DNA from: Bifidobacterium mellis
GTDB lineage: Bacteria; Actinomycetota; Actinomycetes; Actinomycetales; Bifidobacteriaceae
Direction of reading: 5' to 3'
Length of the DNA: 64,000 bases
Assembly (NCBI RefSeq): GCF_000967265.1
Contig: NZ_KQ033885.1
Location: forward strand, 62,001-126,000
The notes beneath the pieces were generated by a model. The model did not search any database, was not told where the DNA came from, and saw nothing but the letters and a program-made list of their open reading frames with translations. Shown here in pieces: positions 18,282 to 27,900 of this stretch. The position numbers and the translations under genes are program-made. Numbering within the stretch: position 1 is the first letter of the stretch; every line of letters begins with the position of its first letter.

Positions 18282-21200
18282 ATGAAGGTTGCCCAATTCG
18301 CCTGTGTGCTCTTCGATCTGGATGGGGTGCTGGTGCCCACGACCATCCTGCACAAGGCCGCCTGGAAGGCGTTGTTCGATCAGGTCCTGCCTGCAAACGT
18401 CCCGGCTTACACGGAGCAGGACTACTACGCTTACGTGGATGGCCGGCCACGCTATGACGGTGTCGACGCCCTGCTGCGCAGCAGGGGCATTGACCTGGAC
18501 TGGGGAAACCCCGATGACGATCCGCAGCTGGACACCGTCTGCGGATACGGCAATCGCAAGAACATGACCTTTGAGCGGATGCTGAAGCAGAAGGGCATTG
18601 ATCCCTACCCGGACACGGTGGATCTGCTCAGGCACCTGCGCGCCGACAAGAAGCGTCTGGCCGTGGTGTCCAGTTCGCGCAACACGGCCCAGGTCCTCCA
18701 GGCCGCTGGAATCGCCGGATACTTCGACACCGTGGTGGATGGCAACCTCAAGGATGAGATGGGTCTTCAGGGCAAGCCGGCCCCGGACACATACGCTTAT
18801 GCGGCCAAGGTGCTGGGCCTGCGCAATGAGGATGCTGTTGTGGTCGAGGACGCCCTCTCTGGCGTGGCCGCCGGTCATGCAGGCAGGTTCGGCCTGGTTG
18901 TGGGCGTGAACAGGGGCGCCGGCCGCGAGCAGCTGCTCAAGTCGGGCGCGGACCTGGTGGTGGACCAGCTGATCGAGCTGATCGACGACGATGCCAGCGA
19001 GCGAGGGCAGGGGGAGGACCCCGGTCTGGATGAGGACCGCTTCCCTGTGGAGGACTGGGGGCTCAGCGAGGTCGGTCGACCCGACGCGGTCAGCGCCACG
19101 GTCTTTTCGGTCACCAACGGCTCTGTCGGTGTCCGGGGTGAAGGCGGCGGGGAACGTTGCCTGGGCAACGGCACTTTCTTAAGCGGCTTCCATGACACCT
19201 TCCGGATAGCCCATCCCGAAAGCGCCTACGGATATGCCAAGGTGGGCCAGCTGATCCAGGGGGTGCCCGATGCTTCGGACTTCACTCTCAAGGTGGAGGG
19301 GCTGCCCCTGGGTCGGCCTGAGAAGACCACTCAGCGTCTGGACTTCCGAACCGGAATCGCGACCACCACCAATCTGTACGATCTGGGCCATGGTATCCAC
19401 CTGAGGACCGTGCTCACCCGCATGGTCTGTCTGTATGACCGCAGCCTGACCGTTTGCACACTGACCGTTGAGTCGCCTGACCGGGATATGGCTGTGGTGG
19501 TCGAGGGTCCGGTCAACGCCGACAACCCCCGCCATGTCAACTCCAGCGACCCCCGCAAGTCGACCTTTGTGGACGGCTGCGGAATCCACGAGGTGCTGGA
19601 CAATGCGGTCTATGGCGAGCTGAGTGCGGATTGCAGGGTCTTCCGTTGCAATAATTCACGGCTCAGCCTGGCCCTGGGCGTCCGGCAGTTCAGGGACGGC
19701 CGGCCTGTCGAGGGATCCGGCTGGCGCATGGATGTGCCCAAGGGCGGTTCCACCCGTCTGGTCCGTTATGCCATCTACCGCAGCCATCCCATCCTTCCGG
19801 CCGGCACCAGCGGCAACGGTCTGGTCGTGCAGACCCGGGGCGAGGGTACCAGGAATCTGGTCGAGGACTGCCGCGATCGTCTGGAGGAGGTCAGCACCCT
19901 CTCTCTGGATGAGCTGGAGCAGCGTCAACGCGAATGGCTGGATCAGTTCTGGGAGCGTCAGGATATCCGCATCCAGGCCGACGATGGCGGTCGCACCCAG
20001 CAGATGGTGCGCTGGGAACTCTTCCAGCTGGCCCAGTCCACGGCCCAGATCGAGAACGGTGTGGGCGCCAAGGGCCTGAGCGGGTCCGGCTACAGCGGCC
20101 ACTACTTCTGGGACACCGAGATCTATATTCTCCCCTTCCTGATCTATTCGGCGCCTGCCCGGGCAAGAGCCGTCCTTCACTATCGTTATTTGATGCTCCC
20201 AGCCGCCAGGCGCAGGGCCTGCGCACTCAACCTGAACGGCGCCCTCTTCCCCTGGAGGACCATCGACGGCGAGGAGGCCTCCGCCTACTTCCCCACGGGC
20301 ACGGCCCAATACCACATCGATGCCGACATCGCCTATGCGGTGGCCCAGTATGTGCAGGTCACCGGCGATGAAGACTTCCTGCAGGCTGAGGGCATCGACA
20401 TCCTGGTGGAGACGGCCCGTCTCTGGATGAGCCTGGGGCGCTACAAGGAGGACGGCCGCTTCCACATCCACTGCGTGACCGGCCCGGACGAGTACACGGT
20501 CCTGGTTGACGACAACCTGTATACCAACCAGATGGCCCGGTTCAACCTTCTGGCCGCTTACAAGGCCTACCAGTATCTGCGCGGGAAGCACCCGGATCTG
20601 ATCGGCGCCATCCGTGAAAGGCTGCACTTGGACGAAGATGAGGCCGACAAATGGTCCAGCGCGGCTCAAGCCATGTTCGTCCCCTTCGACGATCAGGAGG
20701 GCGTCCATGCCCAGGATGCCCAGTTCATGCAACGCCCCCGCTGGCACTTCGACCAGTTCACGGCCAGGCCCCTGTTGCTGCACTACCATCCGCTGGTCAT
20801 TTACCGGCACAAGGTGCTCAAGCAGACCGACGTGGTCATGGCCCTCTACCTGCTCAGCTCCTGGTTCACTCCGGAGCAGAAGCTGGCTGACTTCGACTAC
20901 TACGATCCGCTGACCACCGGGGATTCGACCCTGTCGGCAGCCTCCCAGTCCATCCTCGCCGCCGAGGTGGGGCATGACCAGCTGGCCATGCAGTACTTCC
21001 GTCGGTCCTTGTTTACGGATGTGGACGATCTGCATGCCAATACGACCGACGGCATCCACCTGGCCGCCTGCGGAGGCGTCTGGTCCAGCCTGGTCTGCGG
21101 CTTCGGCGGCCTGCGGGACACCGGCGGGACCGGGCTGAGCATCGACCCACGCCTGCCTTCATCCTGGCGCTCGCTGACCTACGAGCTGGAGGTGCGGGGC

Positions 21201-21302
21201 ACCAGGTTCCAGGTTGCCGTAACAACAGACGGTGTCGATTTGAAGCGCCTGTCAGGACCTGGGTTGGACCTTCTGGTCCAGGGGCATCCTCGCCACATAT
21301 GA
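18282..21302 (+). CDS. Beta-phosphoglucomutase / GH65 disaccharide phosphorylase fusion
   Basis: A 1006-residue two-enzyme fusion. Residues 1-235 are a HAD-type beta-phosphoglucomutase with the nucleophile motif LFDLDGVL (Asp10 or 11), SSS-R-N of motif II, the GKPAPD lysine and VVEDALSG of motif IV. Residues about 275-1006 are a GH65 phosphorylase with the catalytic Glu in VTGPDEYT (about 735). Phosphorolysis of an alpha-linked disaccharide (maltose, trehalose, kojibiose or nigerose) would give beta-glucose 1-phosphate, which the HAD domain turns into glucose 6-phosphate. It stands alone behind a terminator hairpin. The disaccharide cannot be read from the sequence. Confidence 0.92.
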   Translation: MKVAQFACVLFDLDGVLVPTTILHKAAWKALFDQVLPANVPAYTEQDYYAYVDGRPRYDGVDALLRSRGIDLDWGNPDDDPQLDTVCGYGNRKNMTFERMLKQKGIDPYPDTVDLLRHLRADKKRLAVVSSSRNTAQVLQAAGIAGYFDTVVDGNLKDEMGLQGKPAPDTYAYAAKVLGLRNEDAVVVEDALSGVAAGHAGRFGLVVGVNRGAGREQLLKSGADLVVDQLIELIDDDASERGQGEDPGLDEDRFPVEDWGLSEVGRPDAVSATVFSVTNGSVGVRGEGGGERCLGNGTFLSGFHDTFRIAHPESAYGYAKVGQLIQGVPDASDFTLKVEGLPLGRPEKTTQRLDFRTGIATTTNLYDLGHGIHLRTVLTRMVCLYDRSLTVCTLTVESPDRDMAVVVEGPVNADNPRHVNSSDPRKSTFVDGCGIHEVLDNAVYGELSADCRVFRCNNSRLSLALGVRQFRDGRPVEGSGWRMDVPKGGSTRLVRYAIYRSHPILPAGTSGNGLVVQTRGEGTRNLVEDCRDRLEEVSTLSLDELEQRQREWLDQFWERQDIRIQADDGGRTQQMVRWELFQLAQSTAQIENGVGAKGLSGSGYSGHYFWDTEIYILPFLIYSAPARARAVLHYRYLMLPAARRRACALNLNGALFPWRTIDGEEASAYFPTGTAQYHIDADIAYAVAQYVQVTGDEDFLQAEGIDILVETARLWMSLGRYKEDGRFHIHCVTGPDEYTVLVDDNLYTNQMARFNLLAAYKAYQYLRGKHPDLIGAIRERLHLDEDEADKWSSAAQAMFVPFDDQEGVHAQDAQFMQRPRWHFDQFTARPLLLHYHPLVIYRHKVLKQTDVVMALYLLSSWFTPEQKLADFDYYDPLTTGDSTLSAASQSILAAEVGHDQLAMQYFRRSLFTDVDDLHANTTDGIHLAACGGVWSSLVCGFGGLRDTGGTGLSIDPRLPSSWRSLTYELEVRGTRFQVAVTTDGVDLKRLSGPGLDLLVQGHPRHI

Positions 21303-21364
21303 CCTCCGGATTCTGGGCCTAGACACGCCCGGGATCCGGGGTTGCATCTGGTTCAGGCTCCAAT

Positions 21365-21526
21365 AGAATAGGCAACGCTTGACGAATCCAGGGCGGACAC
21401 GTGCGGCGTTGCAGAGGCGAGGAACATAGCCGCGTCACCATCGGTCAGTCACTCTCCCGGACGGTCACGGCAATGAGAAGAGACCAGATCAGAGAAGTTC
21501 AACAGGGAACGTGAGGGTGTCCTCCA
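21365..21526 (+). promoter_or_regulatory. Promoter and leader of the ABC exporter operon
   Basis: A -10-like TAGAAT (21365-21370) is followed by a leader of about 150 bases. The leader contains a 13-codon frame (21473-21514, ATG to TGA) with three rare AGA arginine codons, ending 12 bases before the exporter start and overlapping its ribosome-site region. This could be a leader peptide, but it has no clear ribosome site of its own. Confidence 0.4.
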
Positions 21527-23365
21527 ATGTACGTCGATTCTGCAAAGAATCAGCACAGCAGCAACCTTCGATGGATTCTCCCCTACTGCAGGCCGGACGC
21601 CGGTAGGATCGCCGCCGCCCTCCTGCTTTTTGCGGCGGACAAGGTCCTGGTCATGCTTATGCCCATTTTGGCGGGCATGATCGTGGATCAGGTCATTGGC
21701 CAGGGGCATGAGGATCGGCTGCCCAGGCTTTGTTTCGCCATGATAGCCGTCACCCTTGGGCGCAGTGTCTGCCGCTATGGCTATCAGATGTTCATGGAGC
21801 GATTCGGCCAGAACACCATCTATCGGCTGGTCAGCGACGAGTACGAGAAGCTCCACGACATGGACTTCACCTACTTCAACCACACCCGCAACGGCGACAT
21901 CATGAGCCGGATGACCTCGGACACCGATGCCATCCGCCACTTCGTCTCCTGGGTCTCCTACAACATCCTGGATGCCGTCTGCCTCTTCGCCGGGTCCTTG
22001 GCCGTCATGTTCACCATCGAATGGCGGCTGGCCCTGGCCCTGCTGGCTGTGACCCCATTCCTCTTCTACTTCACCTGGCAGCTCTCCAAGCACGCCCACC
22101 CGCTCTTCTACGCCATCCGCAACTCGCTGGCATCCCTCAACTCCATGGTCGAGGAGAACATCGAGGGCAACCGGGTGGTCAAGGCCTTCGTCCGCGAGCC
22201 CTATGAGACCGAGAAGTTCGATCGGCACAACGATGACTACATGGAACGCAACATGGACTCCGCCCGCAACAGCCGCACCTATATGCCCTGGCTGGATGGC
22301 TGCTCCTACATGCTCCAGCTGATCACCCTGATCCTGGGCGGCTGGCTGGTCATCCGCCAGCAGATGACCCTGGGCGCCCTGGTCTCCTTCAACAGCTTCC
22401 TGTGGATGATCGACGGCCCGGTGCGCCAGTCCGGCTGGCTGATCAACGATGTGGAGCGATTCAACGCCTCCTGCGTCAAGATCCGTCGGCTGCTGACGGC
22501 CGAACCCAGGATCGTCGAGCGCAAGAACGCCCAGGCCGGCGTGGTCCAGGCGGCCACGGTCCGTGCCAAGGTCAACGGCGAGCAGACAGGTGATCCGGTC
22601 AGGATCCGCGGGGACATCCGCTTCGACCACGTCAGTTTCGCCTTCCCCGACGATCCGGAGACCCCCATCCTCAAGGACATCGACTTCCATGTGGCGGCCG
22701 GCACCCGGCTGGGCATACTGGGGGAGACCGGCTCGGGCAAGTCAACCCTGGTCAGCCTGGTGGCCCGCTTCTACGACCCAACCGTGGGCCATGTGCTCAT
22801 CGACGGGATCGACGCCAGGCAGTGGCCCCTGGACCTGCTGCGGCGGCAGGTCAACATCGTGGCACAGGACACCTTCCTCTTCTCGGACACCATCGGTGAC
22901 AACATCGCTTTCGGGGCCCACCGCGATGACGAGCAGTACGTCAGGACCATGGCCTCCATGGCCGGAGCCGACTCCTTCATCAACCGGATGCCCGAGGGCT
23001 ATGACACCGTTGTGGGCGAGCGTGGGGTTGGCCTGTCGGGTGGCCAGAAGCAGCGGCTCAGTCTGGCACGGGCCCTGGCTGACGACCCGGCCATCCTGAT
23101 CATGGACGACACCACATCGGCCGTCGACATGGAGACCGAGGCCACCATCCAGCGGCATCTGCAGGAGATGGAGGGCACCAGGACCATGGTCACCATCGCC
23201 CACAGGATCTCCTCCATCAAGGATTCCGACCTGATCCTGGTCCTTGACCACGGCAGGATCGTGGAACGCGGGTCCCATGAGGATCTGGTCCACGCCCACG
23301 GCCGCTACTACCGGATCTACCGCAAGCAGCTTGGGCTGCAATCCGGGCAGTCGGCGGGATTCTGA
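21527..23365 (+). CDS. Heterodimeric ABC exporter subunit, degenerate ATP site
   Basis: A 612-residue half-transporter: six membrane helices (about 1-320) fused to an ATPase. Walker A is GETGSGKST (about 400), the signature is LSGGQKQR (about 503), and Walker B reads ILIMDDTTSAVD, where the catalytic glutamate is replaced by aspartate. The switch histidine is kept (TIAHRIS). This substitution is the usual mark of the degenerate-site partner in heterodimeric exporters such as BmrC/BmrD or TM287/288. The partner starts 30 bases downstream. It probably exports drugs or peptides; the substrate is unknown. Confidence 0.92.
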   Translation: MYVDSAKNQHSSNLRWILPYCRPDAGRIAAALLLFAADKVLVMLMPILAGMIVDQVIGQGHEDRLPRLCFAMIAVTLGRSVCRYGYQMFMERFGQNTIYRLVSDEYEKLHDMDFTYFNHTRNGDIMSRMTSDTDAIRHFVSWVSYNILDAVCLFAGSLAVMFTIEWRLALALLAVTPFLFYFTWQLSKHAHPLFYAIRNSLASLNSMVEENIEGNRVVKAFVREPYETEKFDRHNDDYMERNMDSARNSRTYMPWLDGCSYMLQLITLILGGWLVIRQQMTLGALVSFNSFLWMIDGPVRQSGWLINDVERFNASCVKIRRLLTAEPRIVERKNAQAGVVQAATVRAKVNGEQTGDPVRIRGDIRFDHVSFAFPDDPETPILKDIDFHVAAGTRLGILGETGSGKSTLVSLVARFYDPTVGHVLIDGIDARQWPLDLLRRQVNIVAQDTFLFSDTIGDNIAFGAHRDDEQYVRTMASMAGADSFINRMPEGYDTVVGERGVGLSGGQKQRLSLARALADDPAILIMDDTTSAVDMETEATIQRHLQEMEGTRTMVTIAHRISSIKDSDLILVLDHGRIVERGSHEDLVHAHGRYYRIYRKQLGLQSGQSAGF

Positions 23366-23394
23366 CACATCAGCAGGCATGGCAAGGTGAGACG

Positions 23395-25302
23395 ATGAAG
23401 CAGCAAGAACAACGTTCGGCGGGCACCGCGCGCAGGAACACCTTCCGCGAGGACGAGGACCTGGAGGAGCAGATCGACTTCGGTGACATCAAGCGTATAG
23501 GGGCCTATCTGAAGCCCTACCTGCGCCAGGGGGTGATCATCCTGGCGGCGGTCCTGTCCATGAGCGCCATCGCCGTGGCCATTCCCTACATGACCAAGAC
23601 CATGATCGACACGGTCATCCCCTCCAAGGATCCGGTCCGGCTCTTCGCCCTGGGCGCGGTCTTCCTGCTGGCCATCGTGGTCTATGAGCTCCTCCTGCGC
23701 TATCGGACCGTGGCCATCACCCGGGTGGGCCAGCTCATGCTCAAGGACATGCGCCGGGATCTATTCACCCACATCCAGACCCTGCCCTTCTCCTATTTCG
23801 ACTCCCGGCCCCACGGCAAGATCCTGATCAGGGTGGTCAACTATGTCAACACCCTCTCGGATACCCTGAGCTCGGGTCTGATCAACGTGATCGCGGACAT
23901 CTTCACCTTCCTGCTGACCCTGGTGGTCATGTTCGTCATCGACTGGAGACTGACCCTCTGGTCCCTGGTCCTCATGCCCCTGCTGGTGCTCTATGTGCTG
24001 GTACTCCAACGCTTCCAGCGGCGGGCCTACCAGCGCCTGTCCAACAAGCAGAGCAATCTGAACGCCTATATCCATGAGTCCATCGCGGGCGTCAAGACCA
24101 CGCAGACCTTCGTCAGGGAGCGCGAGCAGTTCCACACCTTCCAGGAGCAGCAGGGGCAGGTTCGCAGCTCCTGGATGCGGGCCGTGCACATCCAGTACCT
24201 GATGTGGCCGGGAGTGCAGAACATCTCCACCATCACCATCGCGCTGATCTATTATCTGGGGATCACCGGCCTGGGCGGCGTGCAGGTGACCACGGGCATG
24301 CTGATCGCCTTCGTCGGCTATGCCAACAACTTCTGGAACCCCATCATCAACATCGGCAACTTCTACAACCAGCTGATCACCTGTTCGGCCTACCTGGAGC
24401 GCATCTTCGAGACCCTGGACGTCCGCCCGGAGATCGAGGACCGTCCAGGGGCCATAGAGCTGCCGCCGGTCAAGGGCAGGGTGGACTTCAACGACGTGGT
24501 CTTCAAGTACGAGCCCGGAGGCCGCAACATCCTCAACCTGGTGGACTTCCATGTGCCGGCAGGCAGCACGGTCGCCCTGGTCGGGCCCACGGGCGCCGGC
24601 AAGACCACCATCGTCAACCTTCTGTCGCGCTTCTACGACGTGACCGAGGGCAGTGTCTGCGTGGACGGGCATGACGTGCGCGATGTGACCCTGGCCTCCC
24701 TGCGCCGGCAGATGGGGGTCATGCTTCAGGACACCTTCATCTTCACCGGCAACGTGCGCGAGAACATCCGTTACGGCCGCCTGGATGCCACCGACCAGCA
24801 GATCGAGGAGGCCGCCAAGGCCGTCCATGCCCACGAGTTCATCATGGAGCTGCCCGACGGCTACGATACCAAGGTCGAGGAGCGCGGATCCACCCTCTCC
24901 GCAGGTCAGCGGCAGCTGATCGCCTTTGCCAGGGTTCTGCTGGCCGACCCCCGCATCCTGATCCTGGACGAGGCGACCAGCAGCATCGACACCCGCACCG
25001 AGGAGGCCCTCCAGGCCGGACTGGCCCACCTGCTCAAGGGGCGGACCTCCTTCGTCATCGCCCACCGGCTGTCCACCATCGAGAATGCGGACCAGATCTT
25101 CTACATCGATCACGGGCAGATTGTGGAGCACGGTACCCACCAGGAGCTCCTGGCCAAGAGGGGCGCCTACTACCGGCTGCACGAGTCCCAGTACGCCATG
25201 ATCCGCACTGCCAACGGCGATCAGGCGCAATCGACACAGCCTGGCGATGATGCAGGACAGGACAACCAGGTTCGGCAGGATCCGGCTGTCTCTGCGCAAT
25301 AG
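23395..25302 (+). CDS. Heterodimeric ABC exporter subunit, canonical Walker B
   Basis: A 635-residue half-transporter with an acidic N-terminal extension of about 30 residues, six membrane helices, and an ATPase domain. Walker A is GPTGAGKTT (about 397), the signature is the variant LSAGQRQ, and Walker B is LILDEATSSID with the catalytic glutamate. The H-loop is VIAHRLST. It forms the pair with the upstream subunit: this one supplies the catalytic glutamate, the other a canonical LSGGQ, which together make one competent ATP site. The C-terminal 40 residues are Gln/Asp-rich. Confidence 0.92.
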   Translation: MKQQEQRSAGTARRNTFREDEDLEEQIDFGDIKRIGAYLKPYLRQGVIILAAVLSMSAIAVAIPYMTKTMIDTVIPSKDPVRLFALGAVFLLAIVVYELLLRYRTVAITRVGQLMLKDMRRDLFTHIQTLPFSYFDSRPHGKILIRVVNYVNTLSDTLSSGLINVIADIFTFLLTLVVMFVIDWRLTLWSLVLMPLLVLYVLVLQRFQRRAYQRLSNKQSNLNAYIHESIAGVKTTQTFVREREQFHTFQEQQGQVRSSWMRAVHIQYLMWPGVQNISTITIALIYYLGITGLGGVQVTTGMLIAFVGYANNFWNPIINIGNFYNQLITCSAYLERIFETLDVRPEIEDRPGAIELPPVKGRVDFNDVVFKYEPGGRNILNLVDFHVPAGSTVALVGPTGAGKTTIVNLLSRFYDVTEGSVCVDGHDVRDVTLASLRRQMGVMLQDTFIFTGNVRENIRYGRLDATDQQIEEAAKAVHAHEFIMELPDGYDTKVEERGSTLSAGQRQLIAFARVLLADPRILILDEATSSIDTRTEEALQAGLAHLLKGRTSFVIAHRLSTIENADQIFYIDHGQIVEHGTHQELLAKRGAYYRLHESQYAMIRTANGDQAQSTQPGDDAGQDNQVRQDPAVSAQ

Positions 25303-25344
25303 CAGGCTGGCCTCTGTGTCGCTGCCGGTCGTCAGCCAGCAGTA

Positions 25345-25358
25345 TTACATCGTTGTAA
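25345..25358 (+). promoter_or_regulatory. Arabinan-type operator before GH43 gene
   Basis: TTACATCGTTGTAA is a 14-base near-palindrome, 72 bases upstream of the GH43 start. It matches the operator family wTTnnAwCGTTnnAAw found at 29631, 33038, 36070, 37152 and 37185. It should bind the LacI protein encoded at 31917-32999. Confidence 0.65.
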
Positions 25359-25416
25359 AATAGATAACGACTAGTCAAAGCCGACAGATTCGGCAGCCAG
25401 GGCAAAGGAGCAGACG

Positions 25417-26484
25417 TTGAGCAATACGGTTCACGAGGACGTCGAGGGAGCCGACCCCTACGGGTATCTGATGGTGCACTTCATCGAAGATCCCCAGGGG
25501 TATGCCGAGCGCCTCTACTTCGACCTGTCGCGGGGCGACGACCCTCTGAGCTGGGATCCGCTGTACGGGGGCAGGCCGTTGCTGACCTCGCATCTGGGCA
25601 CCACCGGTCTGAGGGATCCCTACATGGTACGTGACCCGCGCAACGGCCGGGTCTATGTCATGGCCACCGACCTGCGGGTGTTCGGCGGCGATCAGTCGCA
25701 GGGCGGCGGCTGGGATTACTGGTCCCGCCATGGCAGCACCAAGCTGATGATCTGGTCCACTGACGACCTGATTCATTGGTCAGGTCCCTGGCCGTTGGAT
25801 GTGTCCTTGCAGCAGGACGGCAGCAGGGTCCAGCTGGGCATGGCCTGGGCGCCGGAGTGCCTATGGGTGCCCGACTATGAGGGACCGGGACAGGGGGCCT
25901 TCGTCCTCTACTGGTCATCCAAGCTCTTTGACCGGGCCGATCCCGACCATACCGACCCGTCGGCCTACGACCGGGTGCTCTGGGGGTCGACCACCGACTT
26001 CACCCAGGAGCACTTCCGCTATGGCGGAGTCCTTATCGATACCGGTCGCAATGCCATCGACACCACCATGGTCCAGCGTCCTCTGCCCGGGGGCGGCCTG
26101 CGCACCTACCGGGCCACCAAGGACAACGGCTTTGGCCGGGGCATCTGGCTGGACAGCACCGACGATCCCCGATGGTGGCTGCCGCAGGCCCGGTGGTCCA
26201 CCATCCAGGAGCGGATCGGCGCCGGCTGGTGCGCCGATGGCAACCCCTCGGGTGTGGAGGGTCCGGCCCTCTATGCCGACCATGCCCGGAACCGTTGGTA
26301 CCTGCTGGTGGATGTGATTCCTTCGGTGGGCTACAGGCCCATGGTCAGCGATGATCCGGACGCGGGATTCGACTACGCCCGGGAGCAGGACTTCCACCTG
26401 CGCCCCCATACCAAGCACGGCGGGGTCCTGTCCCTGACCCGGCAGGAATACGAACGTCTGCGCCCTCTGGTGCAGCAGAACTGA
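25417..26484 (+). CDS. GH43 enzyme, intracellular
   Basis: A 355-residue five-bladed beta-propeller enzyme of the GH43 type without a signal peptide. GLRDPYMVRD (about 66-75) gives the catalytic base Asp; MAWAPECLWV and EGPALY hold the expected later acidic residues. Starts at TTG, supported by an AAAGGAG ribosome site. It resembles the enzyme at 41628-42692, so the two are probably paralogues. It likely acts as alpha-L-arabinofuranosidase or related exo-enzyme on imported oligosaccharides; GH43 also contains xylosidases and galactanases, so the substrate is inferred from the island. GH27 follows 27 bases later. Confidence 0.83.
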   Translation: MSNTVHEDVEGADPYGYLMVHFIEDPQGYAERLYFDLSRGDDPLSWDPLYGGRPLLTSHLGTTGLRDPYMVRDPRNGRVYVMATDLRVFGGDQSQGGGWDYWSRHGSTKLMIWSTDDLIHWSGPWPLDVSLQQDGSRVQLGMAWAPECLWVPDYEGPGQGAFVLYWSSKLFDRADPDHTDPSAYDRVLWGSTTDFTQEHFRYGGVLIDTGRNAIDTTMVQRPLPGGGLRTYRATKDNGFGRGIWLDSTDDPRWWLPQARWSTIQERIGAGWCADGNPSGVEGPALYADHARNRWYLLVDVIPSVGYRPMVSDDPDAGFDYAREQDFHLRPHTKHGGVLSLTRQEYERLRPLVQQN

Positions 26485-26511
26485 AACAAGGGATCGAGAA
26501 AGGAGCAAGAC

Positions 26512-27894
26512 ATGGACAAGGCTTGGAGACCACCTATGGGGTGGAACAGCTGGGACAGCTACGGGACCACCGTCACCGAGCAGGAGGTGCTGGACAATGC
26601 GCAGGTCATGCACGACAGGCTGCTCCCGGTGGGCTGGGACACGGTTGTCATAGACATCGCCTGGTATGACCCGACCGCCAGGGCCCATGGCTACAACGCC
26701 AAGGCGCCCCTGGTCCTGGATGACTATGGTCGGCAGCTGCCCGACCCGGTCCGGTTCCCGTCGGCGGCCGACGGCCAGGGGTTCGCCCCGCTGGCCGCTC
26801 GGATCCACGATCTGGGATTGCGCTTCGGCATCCACGTCATGCGGGGCATCCCTCGGTTGGCGGTCGAGCGGAACCTGCCCGTCCCCGGCACCTCCTATAC
26901 AGCCGCCCAGGTGGCTGATACCACCCATGTCTGTGCGTGGAATCCCGACAATTACGGTCTGGACCAATCCCATCCGGGAGCCCAGGCCTGGTATGACGCC
27001 CAGGTCGACCAGTTCGCCCGATGGGGGGTTGATTACCTGAAAGTGGACGACATGCAGGCCCCCTTCATGGACCGTGAGATCGATGCCTATACCCGGGCCA
27101 TCCACAAGGCCGAGCAGGCCCATGGGCATTCCATGACCCTCTCCCTGTCCCCGGGCACCCGGGTGCCCACCACCCACCTTGGTTTCCTGCGGGATCACGC
27201 CCAGCTCTGGCGTATTTCGGACGACCTCTGGGATCGCTGGCAGGACCTTTACGCCCAGTTCGCCCGTCTGGCCCGCTGGGCTCCTCTGCAGAGCACAGGC
27301 CACTGGGCCGATGCGGACATGCTGCCACTGGGGCATATCGGACTGCGGGCCGAACGGGGCGGGGACCGGTCCAGCCTCCTGACGGCCGACGAGCAGCGCA
27401 CCATGCTGACCCTCTGGGCCATGGGGCGCTCGCCGCTGATGGTGGGCGGCGACCTTCCCAGCAGCGATGAGGCAACCCTGTCCCTGCTGGACAACCCGGC
27501 CCTGGAGGAGGTCACCGCCGGCTCGGCCGACAACGGTGAGATCATCCGGGAGCCGGTCGAGAGTGGGGATGGCCAAGGCAGGAAGGTCTCAGGCGAGGAG
27601 ATCGTCTGGAGGGCCCTGGCCAGCGACTGGGCCGACGGAACCCCCTCGGCCCATGCCGACGGGGTCTATGCGGCTGTCTTCTGGACCGGGGACCGCCCAC
27701 GGAGGGTCAGGACGGCCCTGTCCTCCCTGGTGGGCCTGGATGGGGCGGACGGAGCCTGGACCCCGGTCGACCTCTGGCGGGACCGGACCTCGGAGCCCGC
27801 CCGGATCAGCCTGGAAGGACAGGGTGCCGACCGGGAGCTGGTGGCTCTTGTGCCCGCACACGGCGTGGTCTGGGTGGCTCTGGATCCCCGCTGA
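26512..27894 (+). CDS. GH27 alpha-galactosidase or beta-L-arabinopyranosidase
   Basis: A 460-residue cytoplasmic GH27 enzyme. It opens with the family block PPMGWNSWDSYG, has the nucleophile in DYLKVDD (about 174-180) and the acid/base in RISDDLWDRW (about 234). The C-terminal antiparallel beta domain starts near 360. The ribosome site AAAGGAG is ideal. In GH27, alpha-galactosidase and beta-L-arabinopyranosidase differ in few residues; the setting among arabinan enzymes makes the second activity attractive, but this is inference. It shares an operon with the upstream GH43 and converges with the arabinanase gene six bases away. Confidence 0.9.
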   Translation: MDKAWRPPMGWNSWDSYGTTVTEQEVLDNAQVMHDRLLPVGWDTVVIDIAWYDPTARAHGYNAKAPLVLDDYGRQLPDPVRFPSAADGQGFAPLAARIHDLGLRFGIHVMRGIPRLAVERNLPVPGTSYTAAQVADTTHVCAWNPDNYGLDQSHPGAQAWYDAQVDQFARWGVDYLKVDDMQAPFMDREIDAYTRAIHKAEQAHGHSMTLSLSPGTRVPTTHLGFLRDHAQLWRISDDLWDRWQDLYAQFARLARWAPLQSTGHWADADMLPLGHIGLRAERGGDRSSLLTADEQRTMLTLWAMGRSPLMVGGDLPSSDEATLSLLDNPALEEVTAGSADNGEIIREPVESGDGQGRKVSGEEIVWRALASDWADGTPSAHADGVYAAVFWTGDRPRRVRTALSSLVGLDGADGAWTPVDLWRDRTSEPARISLEGQGADRELVALVPAHGVVWVALDPR

Positions 27895-27900
27895 GGCTGA

